Assembly (NCBI RefSeq): GCF_048771995.1 | Contig: NC_133043.1 | Coordinates: forward strand, 10,992,501-11,056,500 | Source: Taeniopygia guttata | Lineage: Eukaryota; Chordata; Aves; Passeriformes; Estrildidae | Reading direction: 5' to 3' | Length of the DNA: 64,000 bases | Part shown: positions 13,301-23,100 of the stretch, piece after piece | Position numbering within the stretch: the stretch's first letter is position 1 | Layout of the letters: every line of letters begins with the position of its first letter | Made by a program: the position numbers and the translations under genes | The notes under the pieces: generated by a model | What the model was told of the DNA's origin: nothing | The model's input: the letters and a program-made list of their open reading frames with translations, nothing else | Database searches by the model: none

Positions 13301-16300
13301 CATTAATGCTTTAATCCACGTGGTCCATGTAGAACAGCTTAACTGGATATTTGGCACAGATTCAAGGAGGGAATTGTGACCAGTTCTAGCAAACACTTGT
13401 GCCTGCATTTGTTTTTTCCAGCTTACATTTTTTCAGCTACCTGTTGTTAGGAGCATGAGAATCTGAGGTTCTGTAGCACTTTGGGCCCTAAAAATGAACA
13501 AGCATGTTAGAGAGTGGTATGATTAGATTTTCCCTATTTGGTCTTTCTATCAAGTGCAAGTGAGATGGCTTTTTAGAGCATGCTATTTTGCATGTCTGTG
13601 TTCTTGAAGAGGTATTTGCTGTAAGATTTTTGTTATTAACACAGGGTTCAGCAACTGGAAGAAGAAAATGGTGATCTGAAAAGCACTGTCACACGGCTGA
13701 AATCCCAAACAGAGAGATTGGATGAGGTAACAAAACTCCTGAGTCCTTGAGCAATTTAACAGCAGTTTATGTAAGGGCAAACTCTTACAGTGCTTGGCCC
13801 AGCTTCTTAAATTTTCCTTCCCTAAACAAGATAATTAATGGAATTGGAACATTGGTCACCCCTTTAGGGGCAGGAACATCCTGAGGCTCAAGGCAGTTTA
13901 TGGCCAGCAGTGTCTGTAGGTTCCTGGTGTGAAGCTGAGCTGTGCCCTGCTCTTGCCAGCCTGTTCTGAAGTTCTGTTCGTTCCAGGAGAGGCAGCGCAT
14001 GTCAGACAGGCTGGAGGACACGAGTCTGCGACTGAAGGATGAGATGGATTTGTACAAGAGGATGATGGACAAGCTGCGGCAGAACAGGCTGGAATTCAAC
14101 AAGGAGAGGGAAGCCACACAGGAGGTAAGTGTGAAGAGGATGTAAGGCCAGGCAGTCTCATCACCTGCATGGAAACCCCAGGGAGAAGGAATGGGCAGAC
14201 AGGATGAGCACTGAGAACAACACATCCAGTGAAGCTATTGCTGGATTGTGTTTCTGTGGGAAGGGTACCCACAGAGCAATGAAAGCTGCAAAAATACTTA
14301 ATAAGTGCCAATCCGTAACCCAAAGAGTTTACAGCTCTTTGAGAACTGTGTGCCCTCATGTTCCACTCTGTTCGCAAGGGAAATTATGCTTCTCGTGCAT
14401 GAATCTTAGCAATCACAACCATTGCCAGCTCTGGGGTGGTTTAGGGGACCTGTGCTTGCAAAGGAGGAAGAAGAAGAGGCTGTGTTGTAGGACTGTGGCC
14501 TCAGCCAAGCTCAGGGAGTGCTTTTGCCTGAGTACAGAGGGGGCTATTTGCAGAGACAGGGCCTGTTTGCTGCCCACAGCTCATCGAAGACCTGCGGAAG
14601 GAACTGGAGCACCTGCAGCTGTACAAGCTGGAATGTGAACGTCCTGGACGTGGGAGAAGCTCTTCCTCCAGCCTGAGTGAATTCAATGCCAAAACCAGAG
14701 AGGTGGAAATGGAGCATGAAATAAAACGGTTGAAGCAGGTGAGCAGGGAAGGGCCTCTCATTCCACGTCAAATGTACAGGAATACCTTGAAAAATGCAAG
14801 CCCAAGCACTCTGCCTTCAGATTTTGTCCCCTCCTTTCTCACACAAGCACAAGAGCCTTGTTGCATCTGTGCAGGACTTCTTTGCACTGGTGATACAAAT
14901 TATGCCCCAGGAAAACTGAGGTGGAGAGGCCTTGTCACTGGAGGCAAGAGTTGCTGTCAGCTGCAGCCTTGCTGTATGTCATCCAAGCGACCTGCCATGT
15001 TAAAATACATATTTTTTTTAATGAAACCTTGTAGGAGGAACTTAAAAAACAATGTGTTTTCGTCCTTAAATAGGAGAATCAGAAACTTCGTGACCAAAAT
15101 GATGATCTTAATGGACAGATTCTAAGCCTCAGTCTTTATGAAGCTAAAAACCTCTTTGCAACGCAAACAAAAGCCCAGTCGCTGGCTGCTGAAATCGACT
15201 CTGCATCGAGAGATGAGGTAATGTGCTTTTCTAATCAGGTACTACATGCAAGAATATGCAAGTTTCAATGTAATTAACTGTCAAGGTTGAACCATCTGAA
15301 GTTGACAAATGAACAACAGAAAATTCTGCTTTGCTAGGATGTCAGGAGTGTTAGGAGGTTGCCTTAAATGTAACACTGTTTTGCTATCCTTATAACTCTC
15401 CCATTTTTCTCAAAAAAATTGGAATTATTACAATCTCAGTGAACTGTTTTGCAGTTCTGACATCCTGTATCTTGCAGAGTAATGTGAGAGTATGACATTA
15501 ATTTCATATAAAAATGATCATTGATAGTTACTTCAATTTTTACATAGTGTTCTAGATTTAGTTCTATCTTACTTCAGTAACAAGCTCTCACTTACATATT
15601 TGAGCTACATATTCCCTGTACCAGAGCTGAATTCTTGGAGAAAGTAACTTGTGTGCAATAGTAATTTGGTAATGCTTCGAAAGATACTCTGGGAAACCCA
15701 TTTGTATGTGGGCTGAGTCCAGCTGGTGTAGCTTCCTCTGTGCTCCAGGACAGATTGTGGGATCAGGCCAATGGGTACATGAGAGCTCCCAGGCAACAAG
15801 ACAGGTTAGTGGTGAAGGAGATCAAAGGAATTGTTTGTCCCTGATGCTCTATCTCTTCCAGACAGAACTTCCCATTTCTTCATCAAGAAAAGCTGTGAGA
15901 CACAAAAGTCCTTTTCACCCAGTCTGTACTGGACTGACCTGTCAGCCTTAGCTCCTGGGCAGGCCCTTGAAGTGAAGGCCCTTGAATTATATACTTGAGA
16001 ACTTAATTTCTTGCTGAACCAGAGCACTGTGAAGAAAGGCTGTTTACTTGTTGATCTCTAATTAGGTAAAGGCAAACTGGCTTTTGCTATTGTCAAGAAA
16101 AATCTGACTTTGTCTCTCTCGATCTCATGGCTCTGGCTCATGTGAGGCATATCCAGCACATCCTCTTTAAAGGAGGAAAGCTGTGGCCCAGCCTGAGCAA
16201 AACCTCACAGACCTGCACAAACTGTTCCCATTGTGCCATTTTCCCTGTATGATCAGAGCAAAGGTAACAATCTGCAGATTCAGGGTGGGGCTTCTGTGCA

Positions 16301-17132
16301 GTCTTAGGAAAATGGACAGGCAAATAACATCTTCAGGAGGATCTGGGGCTCTGACATGCCTTGGCAGCTTTGTCAGTTTGTCACTAAACGTTCAGAGATG
16401 AAAAGTAAAGTAGTCTTCATCTTTAGAGAGGTTGAGGGGCCTTTTACAAGCCCAAAAATCTGGTGAAACACATGTATTTAATACAGAACATTGACTAGCA
16501 ATTGGGCTGTTCTCATGGAGTATGTAGTGGTTGTTTTGGGGTTTCTTTTGAGAGAGAGTATGCACGTGATCCAGAGGAAGCACATATTTTTTCCTGGTGC
16601 AAAACAGTGGAATGCTTGTTCTGTTCAACCGTCTTTCATGCAAACACCTTTAGATTTCAGTAGTTATGAAAAAAAATTATTATCATGAAGCGCTTGCTCT
16701 GAGATGAAGCAGTTGATCCATGGTATGGATGCAGGATGGACTGGCATTGTTAGATGGGGAACTTGTTTCAGATGACCTGCTAGAAGGTCCCTGAAGATGA
16801 CTGTTCACCTCCTTCTTTGATGGCAAAGATCTGTAACTTACAGAATTGTTTCTAATTCTGTATTATAAATACAGGAGGAGCTGCAGTTAGAAAACCTGTC
16901 ACAAAAGGAATTGGAGGTCCTGAGCAGGCATTGGTCTCTCACCTGTCTCAATTTCAGGCTGTTACATAAAATACTGAGAATATTTCAGGAGTAACTTGGA
17001 AATGTTGTGTTTTAGCTCATGGAAGCCCTCAAAGAACAGGAAGAGATAAATTACAGATTGCGACAGTATATGGACAAGATAATTTTGGCAATCCTGGACC
17101 ACAATCCATCTATCTTGGAAATAAAGAATTGA
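4164..17132 (+). CDS. RAB11FIP4: RAB11FIP4, Rab11 family-interacting protein 4 (3' twelve coding exons; 5' exons upstream of window)
   Basis: Joining 4164-4387, 7673-7864, 9382-9516, 10933-10968, 11853-11952, 12362-12465, 12979-13119, 13645-13726, 13987-14124, 14580-14738, 15074-15217 and 17016-17132 gives 1572 nt: 523 codons and a TGA, with GT-AG introns and matching phases throughout. The product matches the class II FIP I recall from human (637 aa), so about 114 N-terminal residues carrying the EF-hands must be encoded upstream. In fragment numbering, 1-228 are an acidic, Ser-rich linker with a YCSQCC cysteine cluster, about 229-485 are coiled coil, and about 461-523 are the FIP-RBD with YMDKII at 503-508 and HNPSILEIK near the end. 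The family links Rab11 and Arf GTPases to recycling endosomes and to membrane delivery in cytokinesis. FIP3 is the only close alternative, but the linker wording and the tRNA/miRNA neighbours fit FIP4. No break is seen in the coding sequence. Confidence 0.96.
4388..7672 (+). other. RAB11FIP4 intron
   Basis: The intron is bounded by GTGAGT and TTGTTTCAG. It has a short A/C-rich simple stretch near 5774-5812 and a small imperfect duplication at about 5645-5690. Nothing else is recognised. Confidence 0.85.
7673..7864 (+). CDS. RAB11FIP4: RAB11FIP4 exon: Ser/Thr and acidic linker
   Basis: The acceptor is CTCTTGTTTCAG. The first G completes the Lys codon split with the previous exon. The frame runs SSPHNPSAASDLSTYST through ISNEEQFEDYGEGDDVD to DLGSSVSS and ends two bases into a Ser codon before GTTGCT, the weakest donor of the gene. 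The stretch ISNEEQFEDYGEGDDVD is essentially identical to human FIP4, so conservation rises sharply relative to the preceding exon. Confidence 0.95.
7865..9381 (+). other. RAB11FIP4 intron
   Basis: The intron is bounded by GTTGCT and GCAAACAG. A pyrimidine-rich stretch at about 8585-8990 leaves a 111-codon open frame with no recognisable product. A short CACACAGA repeat lies near 9300-9320. Confidence 0.85.
9382..9516 (+). CDS. RAB11FIP4: RAB11FIP4 exon with the YCSQCC cysteine motif
   Basis: The acceptor is CCTGCAAACAG and the donor is GTAAGC. It encodes SAGQTPRKMRHVYNSELL, then the Cys cluster YCSQCC, then NDLEARLKNLKAN. The sequence is nearly invariant with mammalian FIP4. The Cys cluster precedes the first short helical stretch. 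Whether it binds metal cannot be told from sequence. Confidence 0.95.
9517..10932 (+). other. RAB11FIP4 intron
   Basis: The intron lies between GTAAGC and CCATGTAG. Unremarkable unique sequence, with chance open frames near 10200-10555 in both strands. Confidence 0.85.
10933..10968 (+). CDS. RAB11FIP4: RAB11FIP4 36-nt small exon
   Basis: This very short exon lies between CCATGTAG and GTAAGA and encodes SPNRKISSTAFG plus a split Arg codon. Phase 2 on both sides keeps the frame, so skipping it would remove 12 residues without a frameshift. The peptide matches human FIP4. Confidence 0.93.
10969..11852 (+). other. RAB11FIP4 intron
   Basis: The intron lies between GTAAGA and CTTTCAG. AT-rich unique sequence; no other feature was found. 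Confidence 0.85.
11853..11952 (+). CDS. RAB11FIP4: RAB11FIP4 exon: Ser/Asn-rich segment before the coiled coil
   Basis: The acceptor is GATCTTTCAG and the donor is GTGAGA. It encodes RQLFHNSNFSSSNGSTED followed by LFRDSIDSCDNDITEK. The exon changes phase from 2 to 0. The short intron after it (11953-12361) contains nothing else I recognise. Confidence 0.95.
12362..12465 (+). CDS. RAB11FIP4: RAB11FIP4 exon: start of the long coiled coil
   Basis: The acceptor is TTGTTCTTCCAG and the donor is GTAACA. It encodes VTYLEKKVTELENDSL, then NGDLKSKLKQENTQLVH plus a split Arg codon. Regular spacing of Leu and Val marks the beginning of the parallel coiled coil typical of FIP dimers. Confidence 0.95.
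12466..12978 (+). other. RAB11FIP4 intron
   Basis: A 513-bp intron between GTAACA and TTTCACTAG. Nothing else is recognised in it. The similar introns 13120-13644, 14125-14579 and 14739-15073 are also plain unique sequence. Confidence 0.85.
12979..13119 (+). CDS. RAB11FIP4: RAB11FIP4 coiled-coil exon
   Basis: The acceptor is GATTTCACTAG and the donor is GTAACA. It completes the split Arg and reads VHELEELLKDQETSAEQ, then charged helix through KYEKEKGTEIELLNT. It is highly charged and has no Pro, as expected for coiled coil. It differs from human FIP4 at several conservative positions. Confidence 0.95.
13645..13726 (+). CDS. RAB11FIP4: RAB11FIP4 coiled-coil exon
   Basis: The acceptor is TTATTAACACAG and the donor is GTAACA. 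It encodes RVQQLEEENGDLKSTV then TRLKSQTERLDE, bringing the frame back to phase 0. The next intron (13727-13986) is only 260 bp. Confidence 0.95.
13987..14124 (+). CDS. RAB11FIP4: RAB11FIP4 coiled-coil exon, highly conserved
   Basis: The acceptor is GTTCGTTCCAG and the donor is the near-consensus GTAAGT. It has 46 codons, phase 0 at both ends, reading ERQRMSDRLEDTSLRLKDE, then MDLYKRMMDKLRQNRLEF, then NKEREATQE. It is almost identical to the mammalian protein. Confidence 0.96.
14580..14738 (+). CDS. RAB11FIP4: RAB11FIP4 coiled-coil exon with Ser-rich interruption
   Basis: The acceptor is CTGCCCACAG and the donor is GTGAGC. It has 53 codons, phase 0, reading LIEDLRKELEHLQLYKLE, then CERPGRGRSSSSSLSEF, then NAKTREVEMEHEIKRLKQ. 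The Arg/Ser/Gly run breaks the heptad pattern and is a plausible hinge or phosphorylation site. Human FIP4 has the same interruption with small changes. Confidence 0.96.
15074..15217 (+). CDS. RAB11FIP4: RAB11FIP4 exon leading into the Rab-binding domain
   Basis: The acceptor is CGTCCTTAAATAG and the donor is GTAATG. It has 48 codons, phase 0, reading ENQKLRDQNDDLNGQIL then SLSLYEAKNLFATQTKA and SLAAEIDSASRDE. The second half begins the helix that forms the FIP-RBD dimer. It is nearly identical to human. Confidence 0.96.
15218..17015 (+). other. RAB11FIP4 last intron
   Basis: A 1.8-kb intron between GTAATG and TGTTTTAG. It is unique sequence except for an exon-like stretch at 16875-16916: after TATAAATACAG, 14 in-frame codons read EELQLENLSQKELE and end at a weak GTCCTG donor. 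That stretch is treated as a possible cassette exon and not as established coding sequence. Confidence 0.8.
17016..17132 (+). CDS. RAB11FIP4: RAB11FIP4 terminal coding exon: FIP-RBD core and stop
   Basis: The acceptor is GTTGTGTTTTAG. It encodes 38 residues and TGA: LMEALKEQEEINYRLRQ, then YMDKIILAILDHNPSILEIK, then N. The Tyr-Met-Asp at fragment residues 503-505 sits where FIP2 has Tyr-Ile-Asp, which contacts Rab11 switch regions. The final residue is Asn where I recall His in human. Translation ends only a few residues after the RBD, as in other class II FIPs. Confidence 0.96.
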   Translation, partial: LMEALKEQEEINYRLRQYMDKIILAILDHNPSILEIKN

Positions 17133-20100
17133 AGAGAATATGAGAAGGAAAAACAGCAACTGCCTGATATTTCTGCACATGCCACTGGATTTAAGCAGCA
17201 CTCTGATACTGTAAATGAATCTATAAATTATATAATACACACTAGGTGTGAGTGTGGGTGCGCGGGTGTGTTTATATGATGTTTGGTACACTGTTACTTG
17301 TCATTGAATTGGCTTGGTTAGACTTTTTCCATGCACTTTCAATACCTGTGATGAGATGGATATACTGTATATTAATGTAACAATATAACTGGATCATGCT
17401 GTTTTAGATACTGGACAAAATGACTCTACCTCTAGTTGTAAAGGTAAAAATAGACAATGGAAACATATGGATGTGGCTCCATATTTAGGAGCAAGAATTT
17501 TTTCTTCGTTCTTCCAGGAATTTGGGTACCACAAACTAATTGACATACCCAGGTTCAGTTCCTGACTGGTGCTGACTCTGTAATTTCCTATTTGATTTAG
17601 TTTTAGTACTTAAGCCACACATCAGATTAAAAAAAAAAAGAGAATCCACGACAAAAATCCCACAAAATTTGGGAAAAGACACAAAGTACATGGGAAGAAA
17701 AGGAAGATACTGCAGAATTTTTGCTATTTATGAAAAATCACCATCCATTTGTTTGCCACTGTCTGCACAAAGTGTTTTTCATGTAAGATCACTTTGGAAC
17801 CTGCTTTCGGATGCTCTGAGCCTGCTCTCTAGTGTGTGTGCATGTGTGTTTTTTATGGCAGGGTCCCTGTAGCATTGAGGCAAAGAGCTTTTCAAATATG
17901 TTCCCCTATTTTCAGGGGTATATTGTGGGCCATTAAGATGAATTCTGGGATTCTACCCCTTCCCCTCACCCTGATTTTAAAGATTTCACTGAAGGAACAC
18001 ATTCCACTTCTTACCAAAAAAAAGAAACATAACAACAACAACAAAATATTTGCATGAAATATCTCACCTCAGGGGAGGAGGAGGAGGACCAGCCCTCTCC
18101 ATGACATGCTGAGTTGCTTTCCCACCCCAGACAGCTGCACTCCTTTGAAATGGCATTTTCTGGGCAGGCTGTGCAGAGGAGTGGCTGGTTCCTGGCACAG
18201 CAGTGGAGGACAGTCTGCTACGGAGTGGCTTCTACCTATAGGACAGGAAAAAGAAAAACAGCTTCATCTTGCAGGAGTTGCCAGTCCAGACTGAGCACAC
18301 ACGTGCATATCTAAAGCTCTGCTAGGTAGCACATCCCGATTTAGATGAGCAGTTGTGCAGGTGCTTAACTTTTAAGTGTGTGCTGCATCTACTCATGGAC
18401 GTCAGTGGGACAGAACAAAAAGCTTTAAAGTTGAGCGTATGCTTAAATGCTGCCTTAAATAGGGATGACTTCAACATGTGCCTGTGTTTTCCAGAGCTGG
18501 ATCTATACTGTGGGGCTAGGACGTTTTTAATTAATAATGTAGCTTATATAAGGAGCTTATGGAATTGTTTGGGTAGTTGAATGCTAAAAACAAATTTTAT
18601 TCCATGCACTTTTTTTTAAAGTAAGAGTTTCACACTTTTGATTCACACCAACTGGCACAGAAAAATCAGCTGGAGTATCTGGCTTTCCCCAATACATAGA
18701 GATGTTTCTTCTATTGAAAACACTCCCCATAAGAATGTTACAGTAGCAATGACTGTGCTTTTCTGTGTATTTCTTGCTGTTGGCAGTGTCTTGCCCCTAG
18801 TATTCTCTTGATGTATCTTGGTGTGTATATGTGATGCATTTTTCCTGAATTTGAATACATAAAACTGTATTCAGTTAGGGATGTAAATATATTTTTTTTT
18901 CTGCAATCTCTGTGCTCTTGCCTTCAGTGATGTGTTACTGGAGTGATGGGAAGTAGGGGACATACTGAAATCAGGCTTTCTTGCAGGCAAGAAAATAATA
19001 ATAGATGGTTTCTATGTATCTGCATAGGCAGGTGTAAAGTAAGTGGAAAGAGAGAGGAACCAGAGGAATGACTGAGGGACACAACACCCAGTGCACAAAG
19101 ATCTGCAGTGCTCTGGGAGAAATGGGACAGTCTGGTTCAAACAGTCCTGTCACAGGGCTGGGTTCCTGCGGCTCTGGGGTAATCTGGAGGAAAGGATTTA
19201 AAGACCGCTCTTCTGCCACCTGGGAACGGTGTCAGATGTAACACAGCTTCTGTTTGTTTAGAAGTAGGTGGAATGCCATGGAAACCCCACACATCCACCT
19301 TTCCCACCTGCTGCTTCTTCTGGATGTGCCGCCCAGAAGGTGGGAGAGAAACAATTCAGCCAGCTCGGTGCTTCCTGCCTGCAGGATTCCTCACTTGCAC
19401 TTTAGTGATGGCATTTCCCTCTGCCAGGTGCTGTCTGTGGGTAGTGCCAGAGACTTCACTCTTTGTAGCCATAGAGAACTCTTCCACACTGTCAGGGGAC
19501 TGTTGCAAACCTGCTGTGACCAGCAGGGCCGGGTGACCCAGCAGCCCTGCTTCTGGGGCTGACTGTGTTGCATTGCTGTGCTGCTCTCATGCAGTGGATT
19601 TCAAGAAGAGTGAAGCTGTTGCAGCTTAGGCTGGTGACTGAATGTTTTCCCCTAGTTATTTTTAAGTAAACTGGACTTGGCTTCAAAATTTCAATGATCT
19701 AAAGCCCATTCCCATTAGGGTGGAACATCAGCAAATGCTGAGGACTGTTTCACTGAAAGCAAAGCCCATGGACTAGAACAGAAGACATTACTATACCGAT
19801 AGCCAAGTTTTTGTGCAGATAATTATATGTAGGAGGTGAACAGTCACTAGTAGTGACAAGTAGTCACTGAATCTGGCTGATATCCCAAAAGGGATATTCT
19901 AGCAAAGGATACCCAGCAGTGGAAATTTCTTAAAACTTGCAGGACTTCTTGTTCAGCTCTGTACCCAGCTGTGTAGCGGTGTTGTATTGTGTAAAGGAGG
20001 TATCCTTCTGCTCCTGTGGGGCCCTTGGTGTGGTACTGCCATCTGTTACTGTGGAAATCATATCCAGATACTTACTATGTTTGAAAAATAATGTGAGTTG

Positions 20101-23100
20101 GAGGTGGGAGAGACATTTCACTGGCAGATATATTTTCCTCTAAGGTATCCACCTCTAAAAATACTAATTAGCAATTGCATTCTTTGGCTGAGTAACTACA
20201 GATATTAGACCAACTCGTCTTGCAACTCAAGCCCTGGAGAACCCTTTTATCCCAGAGAAGAAGTCATTGTGGTTTATGACACGCAGGTAATTTGGTAATA
20301 AAGGATCACTTGATGGCTCACTGGGGCAGGGAGAAGAGTAATCTGATACCATTGTTGCAGAGACTGCATATTTTGATCAAGTGTCAGACAGACACTGGCA
20401 GAACAGACAGGAGATGTTGCAAATAGGGAGACACTAATTTTGCTGTCTGTTCTCTGATAAATTTCTTACTTCTTTGCTGTGGACATCCTGTGTTCCCAGG
20501 CTGGCCAGGAAAGTACAGCCTGCCTTGTTGATGGAACAAGGGTCTCCCTTCTCTGGGTAAATCACTTCAGACACAGAAATGTGGTATCATCTCCTTCTAG
20601 CAATACACAGATGCAGTAAGTAAACATTCCTGTGTCAAACCCATGGTTCTGTTTAATCCTTGGGGGTGCAAACACAATCCCAGGTACCATATTGTGATCT
20701 GTTCCTTTGTTCATTTGACCTTTGATTCTGAAAAGCTAAATTATATTCTAGTTAAACCTGTTGCAAACTACGGCCGGTATTTGTGGACAGTAAAAAAAAG
20801 GGAAAAGACTGGCTTTTGACTAGAAGCTGTCCTTGGTCAGGCTAATCCCACACAAAGTACTGCAGAAAAATTACCTCTTTCAAAACTTGCACTTAAAAGA
20901 GTACCTGAAACTAGTAGTGTCTCAAGATTTTTCTGGTATTGGCTGCTTCCTTCCAGACTTCAGTCTTCAGCTGCTGCCTAGTTCTGAATGATGCTTTTTC
21001 AAAACTGCTTTGACATCAAAAGATTTTTCATCTTTTTGAATAGCTTCTATTTAAGACAAGCTGTTAAAGAATTTTTCTTGAAGTGCAACACTAATGAACT
21101 ATTTTAAAGGAATTTTAAATATGCAAATATGTAGGAAGTTTCAAAGAAACCCAGCATCCAATGAACTTTTGTTGCCAACTTTCCTTTCACGGTCTTTGGG
21201 AAAAATTCAGATATTTCTTAGCCAGCTCTGTAGGGAGTTGAACACAGCATTATTAATTCTCAAAGATGTGTATCAACAAATATTTTGCTGTCTGAGTGCA
21301 GCAATGCTCCATTTACTTTGGTAGAACTGCATTGCTCTCCAGAGAGGATCTCGACCAACAGTATTTAGGCTCCCTAATCTGGTTTGTAAATGAGGGTTTG
21401 GAAGCTGATAGATAAACACACATTGTGGGCTGCTACATGAGGCATTGCTTAGTGGTCTGTGCATCATAATGCCTGTGACATGTGATGAGTCTAAGAACTA
21501 GAATTTACAAATAAAGAATGCTTTTCTTACATTCTTTAATGCCAGTGAATATGCAGTGGTTTTCTCTTAAAACAAATACTGTATGGTGTGGTCTGAGGGA
21601 TTATTTTCCAAGGAAGGGAGGAAGTAGCAGCTGATCAAACACTTGCCAAATCAGTGGCTTGGCTTATACTGATCTAAGTGAAAACTTGACTCAGACTTTA
21701 ACTGGGCAGCTCCTGGTGTAAGCAGCAATGCTTGTATTCTTGTCAAGTCATTTGTTACTCAAGATACCTTGTCAAGAAATCACGACTGGTTGGTTTTAAA
21801 GGACATAGTTCCACAGTTCTGACATTTTGTTCCTTTGCATCTCAGTATTTTTGAATTCAAAGATCCTAGGAGCAGTTTGCTGTTAAATCATGCATGGGTT
21901 TGTAGTTAATGAAACTCTGATGTAGCTTTAGAGTTTCATGAAGATTGCAGTCAGTGCTGGGTCTGAATCCTGTCATTCTGCATAATGCACTGGGAGTCGC
22001 TCCGATGTGCAAGAGAGTTGTTTCTTTCTGAGACTCTTCGTCAGTGCTCTGTTGACATTTACACTCTTGGTCTTGTCCCCAGCCACTGTCAGGTGTCTGT
22101 GTGCCTTGGGGCAGCACTTCGAGCAGATGGGAGGGACAAATTCAATATTCTTGGCTTCAGTGTGATTTCAGCTACCAAGGCAAGAATTTTAGTCCTGTCT
22201 CTATACCAGGCCAGTCCTGTCCTTGCCTTTTTTGTGGTTGTGAAAACTGGCTGTGTCCCATGTACATGACAAAATGTTGCTGGTTCTCATGGTATAGAAG
22301 CAGGTGAGGTGAGTAAAGCTGGAGGTGATCCAGGTGAGGGATCCCTGGGATGTGCCTCAGCTCTGTCCAGGTGTCCTACTGCATGCTCTGCTGACACACT
22401 CTGGAGGCTCAGTGTGGCCAGCACATCGCAGAGGTGCAGCAGCAGCCCGTGAGGATCGCAGCCAAAACCTGCGGGCAGAGCCACGCTACCCCAGTCTGCC
22501 GCAGCGTGGAGCCAGCTGACAGGGCTCCTGCTGTCCTCTGCACCCTGCTGGCTTCAGCTGGGGCTTTTGTTCCACTGCAAAAGTAGTACCTGCTCAAACA
22601 TACTGTCAGAGAGATTAGTTTTTACTTAGACTTTAAACCTAATGAAAACATTAACAAACATGGGCTTCTGCAGTGTAATTTGGACACCTAGCCCTGGAGT
22701 GAGGTGCTGTGAGTGGAGCGGCTGGGACACCTGAGCTGTCAGCTTTGCTGTCACTGTTCGGGGCACAGTGATACCCTGGAAACCCCTCAGAGCTGCTGTG
22801 CCCCAGTGAGAGGTGGCAGGTGACTGTCCTGGGGGACATGTGTGCAGGGGTAAGGGGGCTGCAGACACTCCCAGCATCCTCCCAGTGATGAACTGACACT
22901 CCCCAGCATCAGCTCTGATTTATTTACTACCTTATCCATAGCTACATTATTCTGGCTTTGGAGAAAGGACATCAGAAGAAGAACCAAGAATTTTGTATCC
23001 TGTGAATATTTCAGTACACTACAGGGCAGTAAATGTTGCACTGATATATATTTAAATGCTGAGACATTTACAATTACTGTAAAATCAGTTGTGAGAGCCA

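Noticed and set aside
13785-14761. Minus-strand frames of 86-146 codons opposite RAB11FIP4 exons
   Set aside because: They are the complement of conserved coding exons on the + strand.
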